Source: Candidatus Zixiibacteriota bacterium
Lineage (GTDB): Bacteria > Zixibacteria > MSB-5A5 > GN15 > FEB-12
Length of the DNA: 7,268 bases
NCBI GenBank assembly: GCA_003641345.1
Contig: QNAD01000100.1
Span: 1 to 7,268, forward strand
Direction of reading: 5' to 3'
The translations under genes were made by a program, and so were the position numbers. Positions within the stretch are counted from its first letter, which is position 1. Each line of letters begins with the position of its first letter. The notes beneath the pieces were generated by a model. That model made no database searches and was not told the origin of the DNA. It saw nothing but the letters and a program-made list of their open reading frames with translations. Below, piece after piece: positions 1 to 7,263 of this stretch.

Positions 1-1
1 T

Positions 2-274
2 GATTTTATTTTGAGGTTTGCAGTTAGTGGTGATATGAAATTTGAAAATTATAAAACATCCGCCCAATTTTGGTCGGGTGCTATTTCATTAGACACACAT
101 TACGGGTGGGAGCTATCATTTAAAGAGATGCTATTTGGACGTGCCGGATTTGACCGGGGTAATTTTACAACCGGTGGTGGAGTTGATATAAAAAATATCG
201 CAGTTGATTTTGCCTATTTAAATAATAGTGACCTTGATGAAACATTCCGCATCTCAGCCAGCTACCGCTGGTAA
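2..274 (+). CDS. Outer-membrane beta-barrel protein, C-terminal fragment (PorV/UPF0164-like)
   Basis: This is the 3' end of a gene whose start lies before the window. The frame is open from base 2 and ends at TAA 272-274, giving 90 visible residues. The TTG at 11-13 is only an internal Leu codon, so a start there is unlikely. The visible part reads as alternating beta strands with Gly- and Asp-rich turns, for example FGRAGFDRGNFTTGGG followed by a strand running into VDFAYLNN. It finishes RISASYRW, with a terminal aromatic residue typical of the beta-signal recognised by the Bam machinery. The layout (Arg-Gly-Phe turn, 'TTGGGVDI', 'VDFAY', closing strand) resembles the last strands of PorV/PorQ- and UPF0164-type barrels of FCB-group bacteria. 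That family match is from memory and is moderate; an outer-membrane barrel C-terminus is the safer statement. The gene converges with the patatin gene across a 52-bp gap. Confidence 0.7.
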   Translation, partial: DFILRFAVSGDMKFENYKTSAQFWSGAISLDTHYGWELSFKEMLFGRAGFDRGNFTTGGGVDIKNIAVDFAYLNNSDLDETFRISASYRW

Positions 275-326
275 TATATTTTCAAATTATTAAATGAGTA
301 CGTCAAATTTTTCTAAAACGATAAGG

Positions 327-2936
327 TTAAAAATCTAATCCGATGTTGATATAATATCTCTCAATATCCTTGTCAGCGATACCGTAGGCAAATTCAAACG
401 GTCCGATAGGAGAATCAAGAGCCAGCATAAATCCTACGCCACTGCGTAAATTTCTTGTTTTGATTTCATCGGTATGAGTGTAAACATCTCCTAAATCATG
501 TCGAAACGAGAAATAAACATTATAAGGCAGTTTTAATCTTAGTTCATTACTGAACATCAAATATTTATCACCCGATAATTGAAAAGTTCTGAACCCATAA
601 AAAGAATGAATGCCGCCTAAATAAAATTGTTCTGAGCCTGGAAGTCCTGATGATAAACCTACTAAAAGTTTTGGGTGATAATTTAGATAGTTACCAACTG
701 GTAGAAATATTTCCATCAATAAATTAAAGCGAGAATATTCTTTATCCCCTCCCAAAAACTTTCCTGCAGTTTGAAACTCAGCATAATTTCTTGTGCCTTT
801 ATGAGTAAATGGCACCCTGTCCAGATTGTCCACAGATGACGCTATGGAAAAAGTTCGCAAATCGAATTTTGATGATTGTTCCGGCGAAGGAACACGATAT
901 TTGTTTTTTTCAAAATTTAAAGTTCCGGTTACCGTTCCAAAGCGTTCAATTTGCTGTCCAAGTGATATTGCAAAACCTGTTTTACTTTCTTTGCTAATAT
1001 ATAATTCTTCTCCGCTTTTATCATAAATCTGACGATCAAGACTATTATATGATAATTTTATTTCTGCCGTAAGGTAAGTTGACCAGAGACGGTTGGCACG
1101 AAAAACACCATATATATTCTGTCGGTCAATAGCAAAACGATTATGTATTAGATATTCCAGTCCCATACCTAATACGTTATCGTCAAGAAATTCTATAAAC
1201 TCCTCGGATTTGTATTCATCATCCCAATGCCATCCCAGCCGAATTTGTTGATATTTTTTTTCAACTACGCCTATTTTTACAATTGAACCATTCGGGCTTC
1301 TATTTAAACTTAAAGAAACCTGATTAAATAAATCTGTTCCATAAATATTAGCCATCCCTTGAGAGGCTTTTTTAGTAGAATAAGGTTCTCCTTTTTCTAA
1401 CGGAAAATAGGATCTTATAAACCAGTCATGGGAGCGTTCATTATTTTCTACATCTATTCCGACTATAATTGCTTCGTCAATAATGATTATTATCTTTTTA
1501 TTAATTACATCTATTTTAGTTTCTTTAACGCTAGCTAAATCATAGCCTTCACTTTTATAAAAATCATTTATCATTTTATAACCTTGATTTAACGCCCGAG
1601 GAATCAAATTTGTTTGTGTAAAATGAAATTGTTCCATCAATTGTGAATCAGAATATATGAAATTGCCTTGTAATTCAAAATCATATTCGGTTAAGCTTAT
1701 TTTTGGGATAAATGAAAATATTAAATTATAGCCAGCGTTTGTTATTTCTGCTTGAGTTACTGGTTCTAACTCAGCGGAAAATTCAAATAGATCATTTTCT
1801 TTATAATATTTTTTTAAAAACCCAATAAGATGATTTCTTGTTATTTCTCTGTTGCTGAAATATTTTTGAATAAATGTTCTGGTCGAATCAGAAAAATTAT
1901 TACATCGGACTGATTTTATAAAATACGATTTATTAAGAGTACGGGATTTAATAATATTTTTTATAGAATCAGCACTTTGTAACCCTATAGCATACCCGAT
2001 AGAGATAATAGAATCTTTATTATCAAAATCAGATGATTCAAACTTTTCAATAGGTGGAGTTATAATATAATCTGCTTGGGATAATTGTGCTTTAAGTCTG
2101 TCAGCACTCATAATTGTTGTTACCTGATTGGCAATATCAATCGGATTACGAAGTTCATCGCCGGTCAACAAATTACTTGTTGTATTTATCGCAACCACAA
2201 AATTAACCGTATCAGAGATTGACCGTACAAGTTCCACCGGAATAGGTGTCAACATTCCTCCATCCATTAGAAGATATCCATCCTTTTCTACCGGTGAAAA
2301 CGCCAAAGGAAACGCCATTGTTGCACGCATCGCATCAGCCAAAGAACCATTATCTAAAATAATTTCCTTGCCGCTGATAATATCTGTGGCACTGGTTCTA
2401 AATGGTATGGGCAATTTATCAAAATTTGCCCCTGATTTATAATTGGCTTTAGTTGTTAAAGATGTTAAAAGTGAAGTTATTTTTTGACCTTTGGTCAGTT
2501 CTTTTGGTATGATCGGTTTCCAATTATCGAACCTTATTGAAAAAAGATGCCGTCCTTGTTCTTCACGTTGAGTCAAAAACATTGTCTTTCGTTCAGGACT
2601 GTTGGAGAAAAGAGAGTCAAATGCAAGCTGGCTAATTATTTCTTCTAATTCAGCAGGAGTATATCCCGAGGCATATAAACCTCCGATAATGCCACCCATC
2701 GAAACTCCGGCAATAGAAGCGACATTAATATTTTTTTCTTCAAATGCCTTTAAAATTCCAATAGTAGATAATCCTCTTGCACCACCTCCGGAGATTGCCA
2801 AAGCGATTGAATAATTATCGTACTTTTCATCTGGATTTATCCCGTTAAATCCACCGATGGCAATTCTTTCTTTAGCAAAAGAATTGGAAGATAGAATCAA
2901 TAAAACCAAAAATATATGAAATCGACTAATTTTCAC
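327..2936 (-). CDS. Patatin-like phospholipase with POTRA repeats and BamA-like barrel (type Vd, PlpD-like)
   Basis: A predicted outer-membrane lipase of 869 residues. Residues 1-21 form a signal peptide (hydrophobic run, then NSFA before KE) without a lipobox Cys. The patatin domain spans about 43-330. It has the oxyanion-hole motif GGGARG (50-55), the nucleophile motif GVSMG (77-81, Ser79) and the second dyad residue in DGG (225-227, Asp225), so the Ser-Asp dyad is intact. Residues about 336-562 look like three consecutive POTRA repeats. Residues about 563-869 form a barrel with Omp85 hallmarks: YGFRTF near 780-785, LDSPIGPFEF near 840-849, and a terminal Phe. The architecture matches the type Vd autotransporter PlpD of Pseudomonas, but PlpD is shorter and has one POTRA. 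The family hydrolyses phospholipid acyl chains; the substrate here is unknown. The GTG start is chosen because an in-frame TAG lies two codons upstream (2940-2942) and the next candidate, TTG at codon 10, would cut the signal peptide. The ribosome binding site is weak (GGA only). The gene is divergent from the methyltransferase gene and appears monocistronic. Confidence 0.93.
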   Translation of the reverse strand: MKISRFHIFLVLLILSSNSFAKERIAIGGFNGINPDEKYDNYSIALAISGGGARGLSTIGILKAFEEKNINVASIAGVSMGGIIGGLYASGYTPAELEEIISQLAFDSLFSNSPERKTMFLTQREEQGRHLFSIRFDNWKPIIPKELTKGQKITSLLTSLTTKANYKSGANFDKLPIPFRTSATDIISGKEIILDNGSLADAMRATMAFPLAFSPVEKDGYLLMDGGMLTPIPVELVRSISDTVNFVVAINTTSNLLTGDELRNPIDIANQVTTIMSADRLKAQLSQADYIITPPIEKFESSDFDNKDSIISIGYAIGLQSADSIKNIIKSRTLNKSYFIKSVRCNNFSDSTRTFIQKYFSNREITRNHLIGFLKKYYKENDLFEFSAELEPVTQAEITNAGYNLIFSFIPKISLTEYDFELQGNFIYSDSQLMEQFHFTQTNLIPRALNQGYKMINDFYKSEGYDLASVKETKIDVINKKIIIIIDEAIIVGIDVENNERSHDWFIRSYFPLEKGEPYSTKKASQGMANIYGTDLFNQVSLSLNRSPNGSIVKIGVVEKKYQQIRLGWHWDDEYKSEEFIEFLDDNVLGMGLEYLIHNRFAIDRQNIYGVFRANRLWSTYLTAEIKLSYNSLDRQIYDKSGEELYISKESKTGFAISLGQQIERFGTVTGTLNFEKNKYRVPSPEQSSKFDLRTFSIASSVDNLDRVPFTHKGTRNYAEFQTAGKFLGGDKEYSRFNLLMEIFLPVGNYLNYHPKLLVGLSSGLPGSEQFYLGGIHSFYGFRTFQLSGDKYLMFSNELRLKLPYNVYFSFRHDLGDVYTHTDEIKTRNLRSGVGFMLALDSPIGPFEFAYGIADKDIERYYINIGLDF

Positions 2937-2981
2937 TTGCTATCCGACCGTCTATATAAGTTCATTACTTGTAAAGGTAAA
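2930..2981. promoter_or_regulatory. Candidate back-to-back promoters sharing one TATATA box
   Basis: This is the only place where both divergent genes can have a nearby promoter. On the plus strand, TTTTCA (2930-2935) and TATATA (2953-2958) are 17 bases apart, which would give a leader of roughly 24 bases before the ATG at 2989. On the minus strand, TTTACC (2976-2981) and the same self-complementary TATATA are also 17 bases apart, which would give a very short leader before the GTG at 2934-2936. Each hexamer matches the sigma-70 consensus at only four of six bases in AT-rich sequence, so chance is a real possibility. FCB-group bacteria often use other promoter motifs. The plus -35 box would overlap the first codons of the patatin gene. 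Confidence 0.28.
2973..2978 (+). promoter_or_regulatory. Probable ribosome binding site of the RNA methyltransferase gene
   Basis: AAAGGT lies 10 bases before the ATG at 2989. It is a partial Shine-Dalgarno match with slightly long spacing, and it supports that ATG because the encoded N-terminus matches where the family usually begins. Confidence 0.45.
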
Positions 2982-2988
2982 ATATACA

Positions 2989-3759
2989 ATGGCAACAAAC
3001 AAGGAACTAAAATTTATAAAATCCCTTCAGAATAAAAAGGGTCGTAAAGAAAGCGGTAAATTTATCGCAGAAGGTGTCAGGCTCTTAGAAGAAGCGGTAA
3101 AAAGTAAATTTTATCCTGAAAATCTATATTATTGTGATTCTGTTTTAACTGAACGTGCAAGGTCAGTTCTGAAAAGTTTTAAAAAACAGCATGCATTAAT
3201 TGATAAAATCAGTAAATCACAGTTAGATATGATTACTCAAACAGAAGAACCACAGGGAATTGTGGCTGTTTTTAAGACGCCTAAGAAAAAACTTTTTGAA
3301 CTTTATTGGCCCAAACATCGTAAATTATTATTGTGTGATAATATTTCTGACCCCGGTAATTTGGGTACATTGATTAGGTCAGCAGCGGCGTTTGGATTTG
3401 ATTTGGTTATTCTAACAGGTAATTGCGCTGAACCATACTCTCCAAAAGTTGTCAGATCATCAGCCGGAGGAATTTTTGTTCCAGTAATTGCCGAAGGGAA
3501 TATAGATGAGGTATTAGGTTTTGTTGCTTCCGAAAAAATGTTATTGATAGCAACAGATTTAAAAGGAAAAACAGATAGTTTGCCATCCAATATTCGAAAA
3601 AGAAAAATTGTATTGGCAATAGGTTCTGAGAGTGAAGGTTTATCTGTTGAAATTTTAAGAAAAGCACCTGTAAAATTAAGAATAGAACATAGCCGTAAAA
3701 TTGATTCATTAAATGCGGCAATTGCTGGTTCAATTTTAATGAGTAAGCTATATAAATAA
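2989..3759 (+). CDS. TrmH/SpoU-family RNA 2'-O-ribose methyltransferase
   Basis: A cytoplasmic SAM-dependent enzyme of 256 residues, normal length for the family, which methylates a ribose 2'-OH in rRNA or tRNA. Residues about 5-95 form the small substrate-binding domain, with the typical pattern KSLQNKKGRKESGKFIAEG and later TEEPQGIVAVF. The catalytic SPOUT domain (about 110-256) has all three SpoU motifs. Motif 1 is DNISDPGNLGTLIRSA (117-132, with Asn124 and Arg130). Motif 2 is AIGSESEGLS (210-219). Motif 3 centres on DSLNAAIAGSIL (239-250), which forms part of the trefoil knot that binds SAM. The general layout resembles RlmB, TsnR and MRM3-like enzymes, but the target nucleotide cannot be read from sequence, so no symbol is given. 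It is the first gene of a tight plus-strand cluster: the next gene starts 15 bases after its stop. A housekeeping RNA modifier leading an envelope operon may only reflect shared transcription. Confidence 0.93.
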   Translation: MATNKELKFIKSLQNKKGRKESGKFIAEGVRLLEEAVKSKFYPENLYYCDSVLTERARSVLKSFKKQHALIDKISKSQLDMITQTEEPQGIVAVFKTPKKKLFELYWPKHRKLLLCDNISDPGNLGTLIRSAAAFGFDLVILTGNCAEPYSPKVVRSSAGGIFVPVIAEGNIDEVLGFVASEKMLLIATDLKGKTDSLPSNIRKRKIVLAIGSESEGLSVEILRKAPVKLRIEHSRKIDSLNAAIAGSILMSKLYK

Positions 3760-3763
3760 GTTT

Positions 3764-3767
3764 GGAG
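3764..3767 (+). promoter_or_regulatory. Shine-Dalgarno site fixing a GTG start
   Basis: GGAG lies 7 bases before the GTG at 3775, the best-placed ribosome binding site in the window. It decides the start of the DUF4097-like gene. No ATG lies between it and the preceding stop at 3757-3759, and the GTG opens directly into a well-formed signal peptide. Confidence 0.7.
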
Positions 3768-3774
3768 AATAATA

Positions 3775-4833
3775 GTGATAAAAAAATTACATATCTTTTT
3801 TACTGTTTTTCTTTTGTCAATAGCTTCTGTTATTTCTGCTCAGGAAATTTTTGAAGAAGAAAAAGGATTATTTGCTACATCAGAAATCGAAATAAGTAAA
3901 CCAATTGAAAATAAAAACAGCTTATTAATAAAGTCTAATCCTGAAATAACAGGTAAAATTAATATTGTTGCGTCGCTAACAGATAAAGTAACTGTAAAAT
4001 TCATTGAAAAAGTAAAAACAGAATCCCGTTCTCGTGCATATGATTACATTGATTTGGTAACAGTCAATTTGAAGAAATCTTATGAAGGGATTTTACTGGT
4101 TTTAAGAGCACCCAATCCGGCTCCGTGGAATCTTGAAACAGAATCGGTAATAATAAATCTGACGATTACAGTTCCGGATAGTTGTGCGGTGGATATTGAG
4201 GCTTTTTATTTTGACGTTGATGCATCAGGACCTTTTTCAAAAATGATAATTCCCAAATCACTTGGGCGGTTAAATGTTTACGATGTTAACGGCATGGTGG
4301 ATTTATCTACATCTAATCGAAAATTAACTTTGGAAAAAATTGTTGGAGAAATTTCAGCAAGTACCAGAAATTCAAAGTTGGAAGCTATAGATATTGTCTG
4401 TGAAAAAAATCAGGCAACTTTTAAAAATGATGGCGGAGAGATAACTATTGAAAATTTTACAGGACAACTTAATATAAAAAATAGTTATGCTCGTACTGAT
4501 ATTGAAAATTTTAATGGAAAAAATGGAAAGAGTTTTATCCGTAGTTTCTCCGGACCGGTACTGATAGATATCAATGAAATGACGGGCGGTCAGCTGATTA
4601 TTTTAAACAGATACGATGATATAGAACTTATGGTCCCAAGCCATATTGAGGCGGATTTTTCATTGGCGGTCGAAGAAAACGGCAAGATTGAATCCTCAAA
4701 TTTAATCATAAGTCCTAATTTAATTGAGACTAATCGGCTTAATTTTGTTACTGGGCAGGGAAATGTTAAAATTACCGGATCAATTAGAGGTGATGGAAAT
4801 ATATTATTGATTGGCAAAAACGAGGATTATTAA
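3775..4833 (+). CDS. Secreted DUF4097-like beta-repeat protein
   Basis: A predicted exported protein of 352 residues with unknown biochemical role. Residues 1-22 are a signal peptide (MIKK, a hydrophobic stretch, then VISA before QE); no lipobox Cys follows, so it should be soluble or peripheral in the periplasm or at the surface. Residues about 35-160 are beta-rich. From about 165 to 345 short strands repeat with DUF4097-type signatures: GRLNVYDVNGMVDL, GEISASTRNSKL, GGEITIENFTGQLNI, then a 'DDIELMVPSHIEADFSLAVE' segment and a closing GQGNVKITGSIRGDGNI. This is the alternating strand and Gly-Asn turn pattern of a right-handed beta-helix-like fold. DUF4097 proteins are often annotated as putative adhesins, but that role is poorly tested and none should be assumed. 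The gene starts 15 bases after the methyltransferase stop and ends 21 bases before the SppA gene, so co-transcription is likely. The family call is from the pattern, not a search. Confidence 0.8.
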   Translation: MIKKLHIFFTVFLLSIASVISAQEIFEEEKGLFATSEIEISKPIENKNSLLIKSNPEITGKINIVASLTDKVTVKFIEKVKTESRSRAYDYIDLVTVNLKKSYEGILLVLRAPNPAPWNLETESVIINLTITVPDSCAVDIEAFYFDVDASGPFSKMIIPKSLGRLNVYDVNGMVDLSTSNRKLTLEKIVGEISASTRNSKLEAIDIVCEKNQATFKNDGGEITIENFTGQLNIKNSYARTDIENFNGKNGKSFIRSFSGPVLIDINEMTGGQLIILNRYDDIELMVPSHIEADFSLAVEENGKIESSNLIISPNLIETNRLNFVTGQGNVKITGSIRGDGNILLIGKNEDY

Positions 4834-4840
4834 AAAGTCA

Positions 4841-4844
4841 AGGA
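4841..4844 (+). promoter_or_regulatory. Probable ribosome binding site of the SppA-like gene
   Basis: AGGA (within AAGGATG) lies 10 bases before the ATG at 4855, inside the 21-base gap after the preceding stop. The ATG opens into a Lys-Lys plus poly-Leu signal peptide, which supports this start. Confidence 0.5.
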
Positions 4845-4854
4845 TGACAAACAA

Positions 4855-7263
4855 ATGAAAAAAATTCTTTTTGTTCTTTTATTATTATTGGTTTCAAATA
4901 CATACTCCGGCGAAAGAATTACAATTCCATCAGGTCTGTTTTATTATCAGCCGGCGGCATCGGTCTTTGGACCAGAAGCGGTATGGGTAAATCCTGCAGG
5001 ATTGGCAAGGTATAAAACCAATTCATCTCAGCTGATGCTTGAATATGTCGATAAACGATTTGCTAAAAGTTGGGGAACAGCCTCAACTGGTGATAAGTTA
5101 GGTTTTGCTTATCGTTATTTATATAATCATGGAGAACAGAATACCAAAGAATATACTTTTGCTTCCGGTGCTCCTTTTGGTAATTTTAATATTGGGCTGT
5201 CCTATCAATATTTCAAAGATGGTCCTGGTATTTTAGATAATCGTCATTTTTGGAATCTCGGTTTTTTGGGAAATTTTTCCGGTAAATTTAACTGGGCGGC
5301 GGTTTTCTATAACACTAATAAAAGCCAGATAAACAATGAAGTTACCGGAATAGAAGAAGCTACTGAAACAGAACAAAGATTTTCGCTTTCTTACCGTCCG
5401 TATGGGAATAGATTAACGTGTTCAGTAGATATGTTTTTATCAACAGGTACTCGTTTAAGTGATGCTGATTATATTTATCATGCGGAGTACAGACCAACCC
5501 CTGGTTTGATTGTCGATGGTTATATAAGTTCTGATAGAGATTTTCAAATTGGTGTAAAAGCAAATTTGTTGAAATATTTTATCGGAAATAAAAGTAAATT
5601 TGATAAACATGGCAATGGACAGGGTTCTACAATATTTATTGGTGCAACCAGCCTAAGACAACCATCGCTTATTAAACAACCAAACCGGAGATTAAGAGTT
5701 TCTGTCGCTAATAGTATTTCAGAAAATCCACCCCAACCGATATTTGGCAAAAAAACAATTTCTTTCTCTGATTATATTTTAAATTTATATAGAGCCGCCG
5801 AAGATCCGTCAATCAATGAGATGATATTAAAATTAAAGCCTCATTCTTTTGGTTTTGGTCAAGCTCAGGAATTTCGAAATGCGTTAAGTTATTTTCAGAA
5901 GCATAAAAAAAAAATTGTATGCTATTTAGAGTCTCCTGATAATATTAGTTATTATATTGCATCGGTTGCAGATTCAATATTGATTCCTCCGGTCAGTCAG
6001 CTAAATCTAATAGGATTAAAATCAGAGCTGACATTTTATGCCGGTACTCTTGAAAAATTGGGCATTAAAGCTGATATGATGCGGATAGGTAAATATAAAA
6101 CTGCCGCAGAAATGTTTACCAAACAAAATTCCACTCTTGAAAATAAAAAACAGATAAATCGCATTCTCGACAATATCTATGACCAGTTTGTAGCCGGAAT
6201 CGCTTTAGCCAGAGGGATAAGTTTGGATTCAACAGAAACTATCATTGATAATGGACCATTTACTTCCGAAGAAGCTCTGGAATTTGATTTGGTTGACGGA
6301 TTAAGTTATGCTGATGAAATATCAGATAATTATCTTACCCGTATGCCGGAGATAACATTTAAAAAATATTTGTCTGATACTTTAATAAATGATAATTGGG
6401 AAAAACTTCCTACAATAGCAATTGTAACTGCTACCGGTGAGATAAAAGATGATTCTAAAACTATTTACCCTTTTGATAATTCGTCCGGTCTGACTCCGTC
6501 CGCTATGAGAAGAGCTTTTAAAGGAGTTCAGAAAAATAAAGATATAGATGCTGTTTTGTTTCGTATAAATTCTCCGGGCGGTTTTGCACTTGCCGCCGAA
6601 GAAATCTTTCATCAAGCAAAAAAAACATCTCATATAAAACCAACTGTGGTATCAATGGGAAACGTAGCCGCCTCTGGTGGATATCATATTGCAATGACTA
6701 CTGATAAAATTTTTGCCAACTCTGGCACTATTACAGGTTCGATTGGAATTTTCGGCGGAAAATTGGATTTAAGCGGACTGTATGAAAAAATAGAAATGGG
6801 GAAAGAAATTTATACTCGCGGGAAATATGCAGGGATGCTCAGTTCAATTCGTCCGTTTTCCGAAGATGAAAGAGAAAAATATTTTTCACACATGAAATCT
6901 TTTTACGATCACTTTCTTACGTTGGTTGCAGAAAACAGGGAACTCACAGTTGATTCTGTTAATAATTTAGGAGAAGGTAGAGTCTGGACAGGACAGGAAG
7001 CTAATAAGAACGGTTTGGTAGATAATATTGGTGGGTTAAAAGATGCCCTTGATTTTATAGCATCTGAGAATAATTATTCAGACTATAGAGTTGAACTATA
7101 TCCACAAATTAAACCTCTTTTTTTACTGCCTGGAAATTCTCTTTTAAGTGCGTTTGGGTCTCTCTTTTCAAAAAGTAATAAAGATGTAAGTATTGAAAAA
7201 CAGATTGTCGGAGATAATAATTACCTGTTCGAACGATTACCTTATGATATAATTATTGAATAA
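4855..7263 (+). CDS. SppA-type S49 peptidase fused to an N-terminal beta-barrel-like domain
   Basis: An 802-residue predicted envelope serine protease. Residues 1-18 are a signal peptide (MKKILF, poly-Leu, then NTYS). Residues about 19-288 look like a barrel: 'FGPEAVWVNPAGLARY' near 38-53 carries the NPAGLA-type motif of FadL/PorV-like proteins, and about 13-14 amphipathic strands follow, e.g. KLGFAYRYLY, FNIGLSYQYF, FNWAAVFYNT and FQIGVKANLL. Residues about 300-740 are a full tandem 67K-type SppA region. The first half supplies the general-base Lys415 (RIGKYKTAAEMF, equivalent to E. coli Lys209). The second half supplies the nucleophile Ser607 (NVAASGGY, equivalent to Ser409), preceded by FRINSPGG and followed by GTITGSIGIFGG. 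Both catalytic residues are therefore present. SppA enzymes degrade cleaved signal peptides and other membrane-associated peptides. E. coli SppA is 618 residues with one N-terminal membrane anchor, which is absent here, so outer-membrane tethering is inferred. The last 60 residues are unassigned. It is the third gene of the cluster; its TAA lies five bases before the window end, so a terminator is not visible. Confidence 0.9.
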   Translation: MKKILFVLLLLLVSNTYSGERITIPSGLFYYQPAASVFGPEAVWVNPAGLARYKTNSSQLMLEYVDKRFAKSWGTASTGDKLGFAYRYLYNHGEQNTKEYTFASGAPFGNFNIGLSYQYFKDGPGILDNRHFWNLGFLGNFSGKFNWAAVFYNTNKSQINNEVTGIEEATETEQRFSLSYRPYGNRLTCSVDMFLSTGTRLSDADYIYHAEYRPTPGLIVDGYISSDRDFQIGVKANLLKYFIGNKSKFDKHGNGQGSTIFIGATSLRQPSLIKQPNRRLRVSVANSISENPPQPIFGKKTISFSDYILNLYRAAEDPSINEMILKLKPHSFGFGQAQEFRNALSYFQKHKKKIVCYLESPDNISYYIASVADSILIPPVSQLNLIGLKSELTFYAGTLEKLGIKADMMRIGKYKTAAEMFTKQNSTLENKKQINRILDNIYDQFVAGIALARGISLDSTETIIDNGPFTSEEALEFDLVDGLSYADEISDNYLTRMPEITFKKYLSDTLINDNWEKLPTIAIVTATGEIKDDSKTIYPFDNSSGLTPSAMRRAFKGVQKNKDIDAVLFRINSPGGFALAAEEIFHQAKKTSHIKPTVVSMGNVAASGGYHIAMTTDKIFANSGTITGSIGIFGGKLDLSGLYEKIEMGKEIYTRGKYAGMLSSIRPFSEDEREKYFSHMKSFYDHFLTLVAENRELTVDSVNNLGEGRVWTGQEANKNGLVDNIGGLKDALDFIASENNYSDYRVELYPQIKPLFLLPGNSLLSAFGSLFSKSNKDVSIEKQIVGDNNYLFERLPYDIIIE

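Noticed and set aside
11..274. A small complete gene starting at the TTG at base 11.
   Set aside because: The frame is open to the window edge, there is no ribosome binding site or signal peptide, and the content is the last few strands of a barrel, so it is the tail of a longer gene.
275..326. Possible bidirectional terminator between the two convergent genes.
   Set aside because: No GC-rich inverted repeat followed by a T run could be found; the sequence is simply AT-rich, so no terminator is called.
2128..2442. A 104-codon open frame on the plus strand, antisense to the patatin domain.
   Set aside because: It lies wholly inside a gene with intact catalytic motifs, has no plausible ribosome binding site or domain pattern, and is a mirror of the real coding strand.
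3303..3733. Two minus-strand open frames of 93-95 codons opposite the RNA methyltransferase.
   Set aside because: They are antisense to the conserved SpoU motifs, overlap each other, and show no recognisable protein features.
3757..4857. All three plus-strand genes share one reading frame, and each gap contains no further in-frame stop, so readthrough of a single TAA would join neighbouring proteins.
   Set aside because: The second and third genes each begin with a clear signal peptide and have their own ribosome binding sites. The shared frame is likely coincidence, and no readthrough context is visible.
5360..6633. Several minus-strand open frames of 67-83 codons opposite the SppA-like gene.
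   Set aside because: They are short, antisense to a well-supported coding region, and have unnatural composition for a protein.
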